NCBI GenBank assembly: GCA_964541595.1
Contig: CAZIRO010000107.1
Location: forward strand, 1-10,000
Direction of reading: 5' to 3'
Source: CAZIRO01 sp964541595
GTDB taxonomy: Bacteria > Acidobacteriota > HRBIN11
Length of the DNA stretch: 10,000 nucleotides
This document shows, in pieces, positions 1 through 6,680 of the stretch. The notes under the pieces are model-generated. The model was given only the letters and a program-made list of their open reading frames with translations. It ran no database searches and had not been told where the DNA came from. The position numbers were made by a program, and so were the translations under genes. How positions within the stretch are numbered: position 1 is the stretch's first letter; every line of letters starts with the position of its first letter.

Positions 1-587
1 TGTTGCAGGTTGTCTTTCTCGCCCGCATTTATGAAGAAGAGGGGCACTTCTCGATCGCGGAAGTGGCGCACCACCTGACGGAAAAACTGCGCCGTCGCCA
101 TCCACACGTGTTCGGAAACGCGACTGCCGATACGCCGGAACAGGTCCTGCAGAACTGGGAAACCATGAAAGCCCGGGAACGGGGGCACCGGACCGTGGTG
201 GAACGGCTGCAGAGTGTTTCACCGGCATTGCCGGCTCTGGCGGAAGCCTGGGTCGTGCAACGAAAAGCAGCGCAGGTGGGATTCGACTGGACGGACTGGC
301 AGGCGGTGGTGCAAAAAGTCCGTGAGGAACTGGAAGAACTCGTGCAGGTCGCCCATCACGACGCGTCTGACCGGATCGAGGAGGAACTCGGTGACCTGCT
401 GTTTGCCGTGGTTAACCTGTGTCGTCACTTTCGGGTGAACCCGGAAGTTGCCTTGAAACGGGCAAATCGTAAGTTCATTGAACGGTACGGGTATATGGAA
501 CGGGTTCTGCAGGACCGGGGGCTGTCTCCGGAACAGGTGACCCTGGAAGAAATGGATCGTCTATGGGAAGAGGCCAAACAACGGTAA
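1..587 (+). CDS. mazG: MazG nucleoside triphosphate pyrophosphohydrolase, 5' end outside window
   Basis: MazG hydrolyses nucleoside triphosphates to the monophosphate and pyrophosphate, and is thought to clean the nucleotide pool and tune stress responses. About 195 residues are visible. The opening residues (QVVFLARIYEEEGHFS) match the end of the first MazG domain, and a linker with HPHVFG follows. A second MazG domain carries the metal-binding signature: KVREELEEL around residues 101-109 and EELGDLL around 126-132. A full-length two-domain MazG is usually about 260 residues, so the first 60-70 residues lie upstream of the window. The TTG at position 3 is an internal Leu codon, not a start. 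The stop at 585-587 overlaps the next gene, which starts at 563, so the two are probably co-transcribed and translationally coupled. Family assignment is firm; the exact in vivo substrate is not shown by the sequence. Confidence 0.93.
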   Translation, partial: LQVVFLARIYEEEGHFSIAEVAHHLTEKLRRRHPHVFGNATADTPEQVLQNWETMKARERGHRTVVERLQSVSPALPALAEAWVVQRKAAQVGFDWTDWQAVVQKVREELEELVQVAHHDASDRIEEELGDLLFAVVNLCRHFRVNPEVALKRANRKFIERYGYMERVLQDRGLSPEQVTLEEMDRLWEEAKQR

Positions 588-1693
588 CCGATACCGGTCT
601 GGCGATCCGGCATACGCGGCTCCGGCATGTGGAACGGTTCGGCTGGGCCGTGTGTGCGATTGCCCTCGTGCTCGGTGTCGCGGGACTCAATTCCGGCAAC
701 AATATCCTGTACCTCGCCACGGCATGGATCCTCGCCACGATCATTGCCTCAGGACAGATATCCCGTCGTGCGCTGCGCGGACTTCGTATACGGGTGCATC
801 CGCCGCTGGAGATCTGGGCACGCGAGCCCGGATACCTGCAGATCCGTCTGCAGAACGGGAGCCGGTACTGGCCGTTACTGTCGATCGAGATCTTTCTGGA
901 GTGGACCGATCTCGGTCCCGGCCGACCCGTGCGGCGCTGGCGCAGTCCCGGGTACCGCCTGCAGCGTGCGGTGTTGATGCCCGGTCAGTACCGTCGGGTG
1001 TTCCTGCATGTGGAGTTTCCCCGGCGGGGTCGGTATCGACTGCGCCGAATCTATATCGGTTCGAATGGCCCGTTCGGATGGTTCTACCGGTGGGGATGGA
1101 TCGATCTGGATATTGAGGTTCCGGTGCTGCCTCCACGGTGGCCGAACTGGCAGCATACGTGGGAACAGTGGACCGCTGCTCATTTGCATCCGCGCCGGTC
1201 CTGGCATGCTCATGCGGATGAGTTTTACAGTCTGCGGACATACCAGAGTGGAGATCCCTTCCACTGGATCCACTGGCCGAGTTCCGCACGTACGGGCACC
1301 CTGCAGGTGCGCCAGTGGCATCGACCGTTGCAGGATCAGGTGTGGATCGTGTTCGATCGGCGGTTACCCGCGGATCTGTATGAAACTGTGCTCTCCTGGA
1401 TGTGTACAGCGCTGTCCACGTGGCAGCGCCAGGGACGGCGCGTCGTGTTGACCACCCAGGGATGGGGAACCCGAACGTTACACGCACGGACGGACGTCAT
1501 TCGGGCACTCGTGTGGTTGGCCGTCAGTACACCGGTTGCGACACCCGTGGATGGCCTTCCGTGGACGGATGCTGCGGGGTTCTGGTTGAGCAGTGAACGG
1601 TACCCGCCACCTGGAGAACCGTGGATCTGGATCCGGGCCGAAACCCTGGATGCGGAGACCCGAATCCATGACGGTGTTACGGTATCGGTTTGA
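563..1693 (+). CDS. DUF58 domain-containing protein
   Basis: This 376-residue protein has the layout of the DUF58 family. Two hydrophobic segments lie near the N-terminus (about residues 27-41 and 47-62), with the characteristic string LNSGNNILYL between them. A cytoplasmic or membrane-proximal beta-rich region follows. The family signature comes next: RTYQSGDPFHWIHWPSSAR at about residues 224-242, matching the usual R-x-Y-x-x-GD-x-x-x-x-IHW-x-x-SAR. Its C-terminal part is related to von Willebrand A-like folds. The biochemical role is unknown; in many bacteria the gene lies between a MoxR ATPase and a transglutaminase-like membrane protein, and the set is thought to assist folding or assembly of envelope complexes. 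The ATG at 563 lies inside mazG with a GGAAGA element about 12 bases upstream. The 3' end overlaps the transglutaminase gene by 26 bases, consistent with an operon. No MoxR gene is visible. Confidence 0.9.
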   Translation: MGRGQTTVTDTGLAIRHTRLRHVERFGWAVCAIALVLGVAGLNSGNNILYLATAWILATIIASGQISRRALRGLRIRVHPPLEIWAREPGYLQIRLQNGSRYWPLLSIEIFLEWTDLGPGRPVRRWRSPGYRLQRAVLMPGQYRRVFLHVEFPRRGRYRLRRIYIGSNGPFGWFYRWGWIDLDIEVPVLPPRWPNWQHTWEQWTAAHLHPRRSWHAHADEFYSLRTYQSGDPFHWIHWPSSARTGTLQVRQWHRPLQDQVWIVFDRRLPADLYETVLSWMCTALSTWQRQGRRVVLTTQGWGTRTLHARTDVIRALVWLAVSTPVATPVDGLPWTDAAGFWLSSERYPPPGEPWIWIRAETLDAETRIHDGVTVSV

Positions 1694-3746
1694 GCCAGCC
1701 ACCGTGCTGGAGATCATTCTCTGGTTGCCCGTTGCGGTCGTCGCACTGGGGTACGTCTGGGCACGGGTTTCTCCGGTGGCCTGGATCATGCCGGTCGGGA
1801 TCCTCCTGGCACCGCTGATCCGGCGTTCGGTGTTCGCCCGGCCCGTGATCTGGGAGATTGCAAGTGTCGGGTACCTGGTGCTCTTCTGGATCGACCTGCT
1901 GTGGATCTCCCGGCACATCGGCGTTGCGCTGACCCATCTGGTGATGTTTCTTATTCTGGCCCGCGGGTACGTGCCCTCCACTCCGCGGATCGTCGCCCAG
2001 CGGCTCGGACTGTGTTTCGCCATGTGGATGCTCATCGGGTCATTGAACAACGACGCTTATTTTCTGGCGGTTTCCCTGCTGGCCATCCCGGCGTTCATCT
2101 GGGCGCTCATCGCGTTTCAGGTGTTGCGCAGCGGAGAACCGGATGAGCGGATCGGTCGTCTGTGGCCCTGGGTGATGGGTACTACCGGGTTCGTGATCGT
2201 TGTCGGAGCGGTGCTGTTCCTCCTGATGCCGAGGTATACGCTCGGATGGTTTTACGTGCAGGATCCCCGGTTGTGGTCCGGGGGCGCACAGGCGCGGTAT
2301 TCCGAAAATATCGATCTGGACGGCGTTACCCGCCTGAAACAGGATCCTTCGGTCGCCTTTCACGTGATGCTGGAACCGTCCCATCCCGCACCGCAAACGC
2401 TGTACTGGCGTGCACACGTCCTGGGCGACTTCGACGGCCGGACCTGGCACGTGCTGCCGCCGGTGACAGATGTATTGCCGGTATATCACGCTGGCTGGTT
2501 GATCCCGCGGCAGGCGCGTCCCCGGCATGGACGGATCTGGCGTCAGGACGTGTGGGTCCGGGTGGGTCATCCGACGATCGTGCACCTCTTTCAGCCGATA
2601 TCGGTGCAACCGATTCGGCGTTCCCGTGCGATCCTGGAGTTTACGATTCGACCGGGATATGGGTTCTTTTCGAATGCACGATGGTATTCCGTGCGTTCAA
2701 TAGAACTGCCTCATCCGGACAGTCCATACGTGATCCAGCCCGATCCAAACGAACGTGTGGAGTGGTTCCTGTCTCTGCCGGAACGGTTGAGTCCCGCAGT
2801 GCCCCGGCTGGCCACGACCTGGACCCGGGGGATCACAGATCCCATAGAACGGGCGCGCCGGATCACGACGATCTTTCGTGCGCGTTTTCGATATACGACA
2901 CAGTCACTCCCCGGTGATACGCCCGATCCCGTGCAGGTGTTCCTGACGGAGCGGCGTGCGGGGCACTGTGAATATTTCGCCACAGCAATGACCCTGATGC
3001 TCCGTAGCCTGGGCATTCCCGCACGGGTCGTGGTCGGATTCCAGGGTGGCGAGGTGCTGAACCTGGGCGGCCGCAATGTGATCGCCGTGCGCAATGCGGA
3101 TGCACATGCGTGGGTGGAGGTCTGGGACGAACGCCGGCAGGTGTGGGTGGCCATGGACCCGACACCGCCGGATACGGGATCCTTCCTGGCATGGCACACG
3201 TGGTGGCAACGACTGCAGCAATGGCGGATGGAGTTTGCACTCTGGTGGGACCAGAACGTCGTGCTGTTCTCGCTCACGCATCAGTACCGTCTGGCGCGGG
3301 AAATCGTGCAACTGTTCGGGGATGTGCGTGAATGGTTACGTGCGGTATCACCTGGTGTGCTCCTGATAGGTGCGGTCGGTGTCATGATACTGGGCGTGGG
3401 TGTCTGGGCGGGGTTACGCAAGATCTTCTATCGGATGCGGCGATCGGGTGATGGCCTGCGGACCGGTCGACGGCGTGTCCCCGAAACCGCGCGGGCGGCA
3501 TCCCGGTTTTTACGGTGGTTGTATGCCCAGTTCGGTCCACGGTATCCGTATGAAACGCTTTATGAGTACCTGAACCGGGTGCGTCCACGGGTGGCACCCA
3601 TCTGGACGGAAGTGCGAACGGCTGTGCAGATGCTGTATCGTGTCCGGTTTGGTCCCCCGAATTGGAAGGATCTGCAACAATTCCATGCGGCCGTCCGGAT
3701 CTGCCAGACCCGATGGCAACAGCGTCTGGAAGGAAATAGGGATTAG
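1668..3746 (+). CDS. TgpA-like membrane transglutaminase-like protein (DUF3488, transglutaminase-like, DUF4129)
   Basis: A 692-residue membrane protein with three parts in the usual TgpA order. The N-terminal third has about six hydrophobic segments (residues 8-200) and ends in LFLLMPRYTLGWF, typical of DUF3488. An extracytoplasmic region follows (LYWRAHVLGDFDGRTWHV). The transglutaminase-like domain then shows a full triad: Cys434 in GHCEYFATAM, His480 in DAHAWVEVW and Asp497 in AMDPTPP. A further membrane segment (about 557-582) leads to a C-terminal DUF4129-like region (RYPYETLYEYLNR). An intact triad suggests an active cysteine protease or acyl-transferase-type enzyme outside the membrane; the substrate is unknown. 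I chose ATG 1668 because GGAG lies 10 bases upstream and it gives a short overlap with the preceding gene. In-frame starts at 1650 and 1593 are possible but would add residues before the hydrophobic domain without a clear ribosome site. Confidence 0.92.
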   Translation: MTVLRYRFEPATVLEIILWLPVAVVALGYVWARVSPVAWIMPVGILLAPLIRRSVFARPVIWEIASVGYLVLFWIDLLWISRHIGVALTHLVMFLILARGYVPSTPRIVAQRLGLCFAMWMLIGSLNNDAYFLAVSLLAIPAFIWALIAFQVLRSGEPDERIGRLWPWVMGTTGFVIVVGAVLFLLMPRYTLGWFYVQDPRLWSGGAQARYSENIDLDGVTRLKQDPSVAFHVMLEPSHPAPQTLYWRAHVLGDFDGRTWHVLPPVTDVLPVYHAGWLIPRQARPRHGRIWRQDVWVRVGHPTIVHLFQPISVQPIRRSRAILEFTIRPGYGFFSNARWYSVRSIELPHPDSPYVIQPDPNERVEWFLSLPERLSPAVPRLATTWTRGITDPIERARRITTIFRARFRYTTQSLPGDTPDPVQVFLTERRAGHCEYFATAMTLMLRSLGIPARVVVGFQGGEVLNLGGRNVIAVRNADAHAWVEVWDERRQVWVAMDPTPPDTGSFLAWHTWWQRLQQWRMEFALWWDQNVVLFSLTHQYRLAREIVQLFGDVREWLRAVSPGVLLIGAVGVMILGVGVWAGLRKIFYRMRRSGDGLRTGRRRVPETARAASRFLRWLYAQFGPRYPYETLYEYLNRVRPRVAPIWTEVRTAVQMLYRVRFGPPNWKDLQQFHAAVRICQTRWQQRLEGNRD

Positions 3747-3759
3747 GGATCGGATGGCA

Positions 3760-3779
3760 GGTCCCGGGTGTCCGGGATC
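3760..3779 (+). terminator. Hairpin after the transglutaminase gene, possible terminator
   Basis: Thirteen bases after the stop codon, GGTCCCGG and CCGGGATC can pair around a GTGT loop, giving an eight-pair stem with one G-U pair. No T-tract follows (GGAGAATG comes next), so it is not a canonical intrinsic terminator. It could stabilise the 3' end or support factor-dependent termination. The core of the sequence (15 bases from 3761) recurs exactly at 9281-9295, so it may instead belong to the repeat family. Confidence 0.4.
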
Positions 3780-3834
3780 GGAGAATGACATGCGTAGCGG
3801 AATCGATATGCCGCTGCCAACATGGACCGTTCCG

Positions 3835-3859
3835 TGTCCCATTTCCCTCCCGATTTCAG
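3835..3859 (+). repeat. Dispersed intergenic element, copy A
   Basis: Copy A opens with TGTCCCAT and closes with CCGATTTCAG. Both ends are identical to copy C (9214-9239 minus); the middle is one base shorter and diverged (TTCCCTC in place of GGCCTGTC). It points in the plus direction, but unlike the other copies it lies about 280 bases from the next gene start, with no clear promoter beside it. Confidence 0.6.
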
Positions 3860-3865
3860 TAAAGG

Positions 3866-3906
3866 GAGGAGTAACGCAGGAAGTAACGTGGGGAGAAGTG
3901 ACGTGA
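3866..3906. repeat. Short degenerate tandem repeat around GTAACG
   Basis: Directly after copy A, the motif GTAACG or GTGACG preceded by a GGA-rich stretch occurs three times (3871-3876, 3883-3888, 3898-3903), with spacings of 12 and 15 bases. It is purine-rich. No protein-coding role is evident. It could be a protein-binding array or simple slippage. Confidence 0.45.
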
Positions 3907-3973
3907 GGCGATGCAGGAATTGACGGAAGGGAAGTGCCCGGGAAGCCCCGCCACCTGACCCCAGCTACCATTT

Positions 3974-3994
3974 TAACATAACATTAACATAACA
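3974..3994. repeat. AT-rich 11-base direct repeat
   Basis: TAACATAACAT is followed at once by TAACATAACA, two head-to-tail copies in an AT-rich island within otherwise GC-rich DNA. It lies about 90 bases upstream of the -35 box of the repeat-protein gene. It could be a regulator site or bendable upstream DNA; nothing more can be said from sequence. Confidence 0.5.
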
Positions 3995-4044
3995 GACCTG
4001 AGACCGGTCGCCACCGGCACACCTGATGGATCCGGTGGTCCCCC

Positions 4045-4070
4045 TGTCCCATCGCCTGTCTCGATCTCAG
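4045..4070 (+). repeat. Dispersed intergenic element, copy B
   Basis: Copy B matches copy C at 23 of 26 positions (TGTCCCAT, then GCCTGT, then CGAT and TCAG). It ends 10 bases before the TTGAAA -35 box of the downstream gene. About 25 bases before it, ACCGGTCGCCACCGG (4003-4017) resembles the palindrome at 9295-9314, which precedes copy D. The larger unit is therefore partly shared between the two intergenic regions. Confidence 0.7.
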
Positions 4071-4080
4071 GTGCACACAA

Positions 4081-4109
4081 TTGAAAGAAGTTACAGCGCA
4101 TATTATATT
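4081..4109 (+). promoter_or_regulatory. Sigma70-type promoter of the 18-residue repeat protein gene
   Basis: TTGAAA at 4081-4086 and TATATT at 4104-4109 are separated by 17 bases, the ideal spacing. Transcription would start near 4116, giving a leader of about 28 bases. That leader contains GGAGGT at 4133-4138, five bases before the GTG start. Copy B of the dispersed element abuts the -35 box. Confidence 0.7.
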
Positions 4110-4143
4110 GCGGGTGACTGGTCTGTATTATCGGAGGTAAGGG

Positions 4144-4768
4144 GTGGAAATCTTTGGTGTTGCGGTGACGTTTTTCTCGATCGTACTGACTTTGATCGCG
4201 TGGCAGAATGGGCGCTGGATGAAAGCGTTACTTCGTCAGATGCATCACCGCATGGAACAGAACCATCGAGNNNNNNNNNNNNNNNNNNNNNNNNNNNNNN
4301 NNNNNNNNNNNNNNNNNNNNNNNNNNNNNNNNNNNNNNNNNNNNNNNNNNNNNNNNNNNNNNNNNNNNNNGTGTGATGCAATTGCTTCAGCGGATGGACG
4401 ACCGGGTGGAACGAAACCATCAGGACGTCGTGGAACTGCTCCGGCGAATGGATGACCGCATGGAACAGAACCATCGAGGTGTGATGCAATTGCTTCAGCG
4501 GATGGACGACCGGGTGGAACGAAACCATCAGGATGTCATGGAACTGCTCCGGCGGATGGACGACCGCATGGAACAGAGCCATCGAGATGTGGTGCAATTG
4601 CTTCAGCGGATGGATACCCGTATGGAACAGAACCATCGGGATGTGGTGATGCTGCTTGAAACCATGCACGAAAATACGCAAAAGACCTTATCCTATATTG
4701 CCGATCTCATTGTGGCGGAAGGAGAGCGGACGCGCCGGGAAATCCGCGAAGGCACATCGTCTGCTTGA
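4144..4768 (+). CDS. Membrane-anchored protein with tandem 18-residue helical repeats (interrupted by assembly gap)
   Basis: The start is GTG 4144, with GGAGGT five bases upstream. Residues 2-20 (EIFGVAVTFFSIVLTLIAW) form one membrane helix, followed by basic residues, so the rest is probably cytoplasmic. From residue 37, 18-residue units follow with alternating forms, MEQNHRGVMQLLQRMDDR and VERNHQDVVELLRRMDDR. Seven are visible, one of them split by the N-run. After the repeats comes an ENTQKTLSYIADLIVAEGERTRREI tail (about 25 residues: ENTQKTLSYIAD, then LIVAEGERTRREI). Counted across the gap the frame appears to shift, but joining 4270 directly to 4371 restores both repeat phase and frame, giving at least 174 residues. 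The protein is predicted to be almost wholly helical and highly charged. I do not recognise a characterised family; a scaffold or membrane-linked rod is plausible. The gene converges on uvrC with 17 bases between. Confidence 0.83.
4252..4675 (+). repeat. 54-base tandem repeat (108-base higher-order period) inside the helical-repeat gene
   Basis: Units begin at 4252 (19 bases, completed by 35 bases at 4371-4405), 4406, 4460, 4514, 4568 and 4622. Two unit types alternate, and the pairs at 4371-4459 and 4479-4567 are nearly identical at base level. This recent homogenisation suggests unequal crossing-over or slippage, so copy number probably varies between strains. Confidence 0.9.
4271..4370. 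other. Assembly gap (100 N)
   Basis: One hundred unknown bases, the conventional size for a gap of unknown length. It falls inside the 54-base tandem repeat, which explains the assembly failure. Its true length is probably a multiple of 54 or 108 bases, possibly zero. Confidence 0.95.
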
Positions 4769-4785
4769 CCCGCTTGAAATCGCAT

Positions 4786-6636
4786 TCATCCATCTCTGCC
4801 CGGTTCTTCATTTTGCTGCACTTCCCGGCGGTGCAGCCATGCATGCACACGAGCGGCCCGTTTCGCGCCGATCACACGTGCGAGTTCTTCCGGATCAGCC
4901 GCACGGATCCGTTCCAGCGTCCCGAATCGGTCCAGCAGGCGGCGCGCCAGCCGGGGACCGATACCCGGAATTCGGGTCAGTTCCATCTGCAGATCGGCTT
5001 TACGGTGCAGTTTTCGATAGTACCGGACGGCCCAGCGGTGGGCCTCATCGCGGATCTGCTGGACAAGCCGGAGTGCCGACGCGTGTCGTTCCAGGCGAAT
5101 CCCTTCACGACGTTCCGGTAAAAAGATGACTTCCTCGCGTTTTGCCAGTGCGATCATCGGCAGATCGGGGAGGCCCGCGTCTTTTGCCGCCTGGCGTGCC
5201 GCGTTCAGTTGACCTTTGCCGCCGTCGATCAGAACGAGATCCGGCAGCGGCATCTGTGTCCGCAGGGATCCCGTCAGCCGTCGGTATACGGCTTCGTACA
5301 TGCAGGCGTAATCGTCTGCACCGCGCACAGTGCGGATCCGAAATCGTCGATAGTGAGTCCGGTACGGACGGCCGCCTTCAAAGACCACCATACCGGCGAC
5401 GTTCCACTGTCCCTGGATATTGGAAATATCGAACGCTTCAATACGGTATGGGAGCGTGGGAAGGTGCAGCAGGTGTTTGAGCGCATGCAGTGCGTCCTCC
5501 GGGGATTCCGCAGTTCCCGCGGCCACGGCACGTGCATGCAATTCGGCCGCGTTACGTTGCGCCCATCGCAGACGATCGCGATCCGCTGCGGACAGTTCGT
5601 CCGCATTCCATACCCGAACAGTACGGTGAAAATGGTAGGCCAACCAGTCTTCCAGCAGAGATTTTTCGCGCAGAGCGACCGGCAGCCAGATCTCGTCCGG
5701 GGGTTGTGAAATGTTCAGATAGAACTGCGGCAGTACCTGTAACCACCACTCATCGTCGTCCGGAGTACGCGGTGGATCGGTACCCGTATACTCGCGGCGA
5801 TCGATGAAGGCGCCGTTGCGGATCATGAAGACCGTCATGGCCCAGGAGGACGTATCGTATGTGAATCCAATCAGGTCGATAGAACGGCCTGCCGGATCGA
5901 CGATCCGCAGTGTGGTCGGCCAGAGCTCGATCTGCTGGATGGCATCCCGATAGAACGCTGCGGCTTCGAATTCCATATTGCGTGCATGCGTTTCCATACG
6001 CTGACGCAGGTCCCGAACGACGGTTTCGCGATCGCCCCGGAGGAAGCGCACGGCGTGCTGTACATCCTGACGGTATGTCCCGGCATCGATCCGGTGATCG
6101 CAGGGCCCGGAACACCGCTGAATGTGGAAGAGCAAACAGACGGGAAACGTACGTTGGCCGTCCAGGGGCAGGTCACACGTGCGAATGCGGAAGATGCGCT
6201 GCAGAAACTGCAGTACACGTCGTGCCTGTCCCAGACTTAAATACGGTCCGCTATAGAATGCCGTGTCCCGGGGGATTTCAAATACGATTTCTGCCTTCGG
6301 ATACGGGTCCTGCGTCGTGATCCGCACGTAGGGCAGGCGACGGCTGTCTTTCAGCAGGGTGTTGTAGCGGGGACGGTGGCGGCGAATCATCTGCGCCTCC
6401 AGAATCAGGGCCTCCACAGGGGTCTGCGTGACAATCCAGTCGACGGAATGCGCATCACGAAGCAGATGGGGGATCATCCAGCGCGTGTCATGACCGGAAA
6501 AGTACTGCAGAATCCGCTGACGTAAACGGTTCGCCTTGCCGATATATAGAATGCGTCCCCGGACGTCCCGGAAGAAATATACCCCCGGTGCACTGGGAAT
6601 CGCGTGTCGACGTGCACGAATGTCCTGAATACGCAT
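4786..6636 (-). CDS. uvrC: UvrABC excinuclease subunit C
   Basis: UvrC makes both incisions flanking a bulky DNA lesion after UvrA and UvrB have located it. The 616-residue length is normal. Domains in order: an N-terminal GIY-YIG nuclease for the 3' cut (GVY at 18-20, YIGKA at 31-35), a UVR domain that binds UvrB (about 213-232, NMEFEAAAFYRDAIQQIE), and an RNase H-like nuclease for the 5' cut. The last carries Asp403 in FDISNIQG, Asp471 in LIDGGKGQ, and RDEAHRWA. A tandem helix-hairpin-helix DNA-binding region (about 553-603, RIPGIGPRLARRLL) ends the protein. The ATG is preceded on the minus strand by GAGGG, nine bases away. It lies 44 bases downstream of a glycosyltransferase gene on the same strand, so it may be transcribed with it. 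No promoter stands out in that spacer. All key residues appear intact. Confidence 0.97.
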   Translation of the reverse strand: MRIQDIRARRHAIPSAPGVYFFRDVRGRILYIGKANRLRQRILQYFSGHDTRWMIPHLLRDAHSVDWIVTQTPVEALILEAQMIRRHRPRYNTLLKDSRRLPYVRITTQDPYPKAEIVFEIPRDTAFYSGPYLSLGQARRVLQFLQRIFRIRTCDLPLDGQRTFPVCLLFHIQRCSGPCDHRIDAGTYRQDVQHAVRFLRGDRETVVRDLRQRMETHARNMEFEAAAFYRDAIQQIELWPTTLRIVDPAGRSIDLIGFTYDTSSWAMTVFMIRNGAFIDRREYTGTDPPRTPDDDEWWLQVLPQFYLNISQPPDEIWLPVALREKSLLEDWLAYHFHRTVRVWNADELSAADRDRLRWAQRNAAELHARAVAAGTAESPEDALHALKHLLHLPTLPYRIEAFDISNIQGQWNVAGMVVFEGGRPYRTHYRRFRIRTVRGADDYACMYEAVYRRLTGSLRTQMPLPDLVLIDGGKGQLNAARQAAKDAGLPDLPMIALAKREEVIFLPERREGIRLERHASALRLVQQIRDEAHRWAVRYYRKLHRKADLQMELTRIPGIGPRLARRLLDRFGTLERIRAADPEELARVIGAKRAARVHAWLHRREVQQNEEPGRDG

Positions 6637-6680
6637 CGTCCGAATCCCTCATCCGCCGGTACGGCGATGCGATTGCGTGA

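Larger units (their letters stand above)
3747..4143. other. Intergenic region rich in short repeats
   Basis: This 397-base stretch shows no convincing gene on either strand. In order it holds a GC-rich hairpin (3760-3779), element copy A (3835-3859), a three-unit short tandem repeat (3866-3906), an AT-rich 11-base tandem repeat (3974-3994), a segment resembling the palindrome near 9300 (4003-4021), element copy B (4045-4070), and the promoter and ribosome site of the next gene. The open frames crossing it (for example 3640-3906 plus and 3510-3971 minus) have no family resemblance and no good start signal. Confidence 0.7.

Noticed and set aside
741..1487. 248-residue minus-strand open frame inside the DUF58 gene
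   Set aside because: Low-complexity Arg/Ser/Thr/Pro composition typical of a GC-rich shadow frame; the plus strand codes for a clear DUF58 protein.
3640..3906. 88-residue plus-strand open frame across the transglutaminase 3' end
   Set aside because: Most of it lies inside the real gene in another frame; the tail only translates the short tandem repeat.
3911..3958. 15-codon open frame (ATG to TGA) as a possible leader peptide
   Set aside because: No clear ribosome site or attenuator structure follows, and the true promoter of the next gene lies downstream of it.
4252..4675. CRISPR-like regular repeat
   Set aside because: Units are contiguous with no unique spacers, and they code in one frame for an 18-residue protein repeat.
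4144..4768. Frameshifted or split pseudogene
   Set aside because: The frame change exists only if the 100 placeholder N are counted; direct joining keeps frame and repeat phase.
4769..4785. Bidirectional terminator between the convergent repeat-protein gene and uvrC
   Set aside because: Only 17 bases separate the genes, and no hairpin with a T-tract is visible there.
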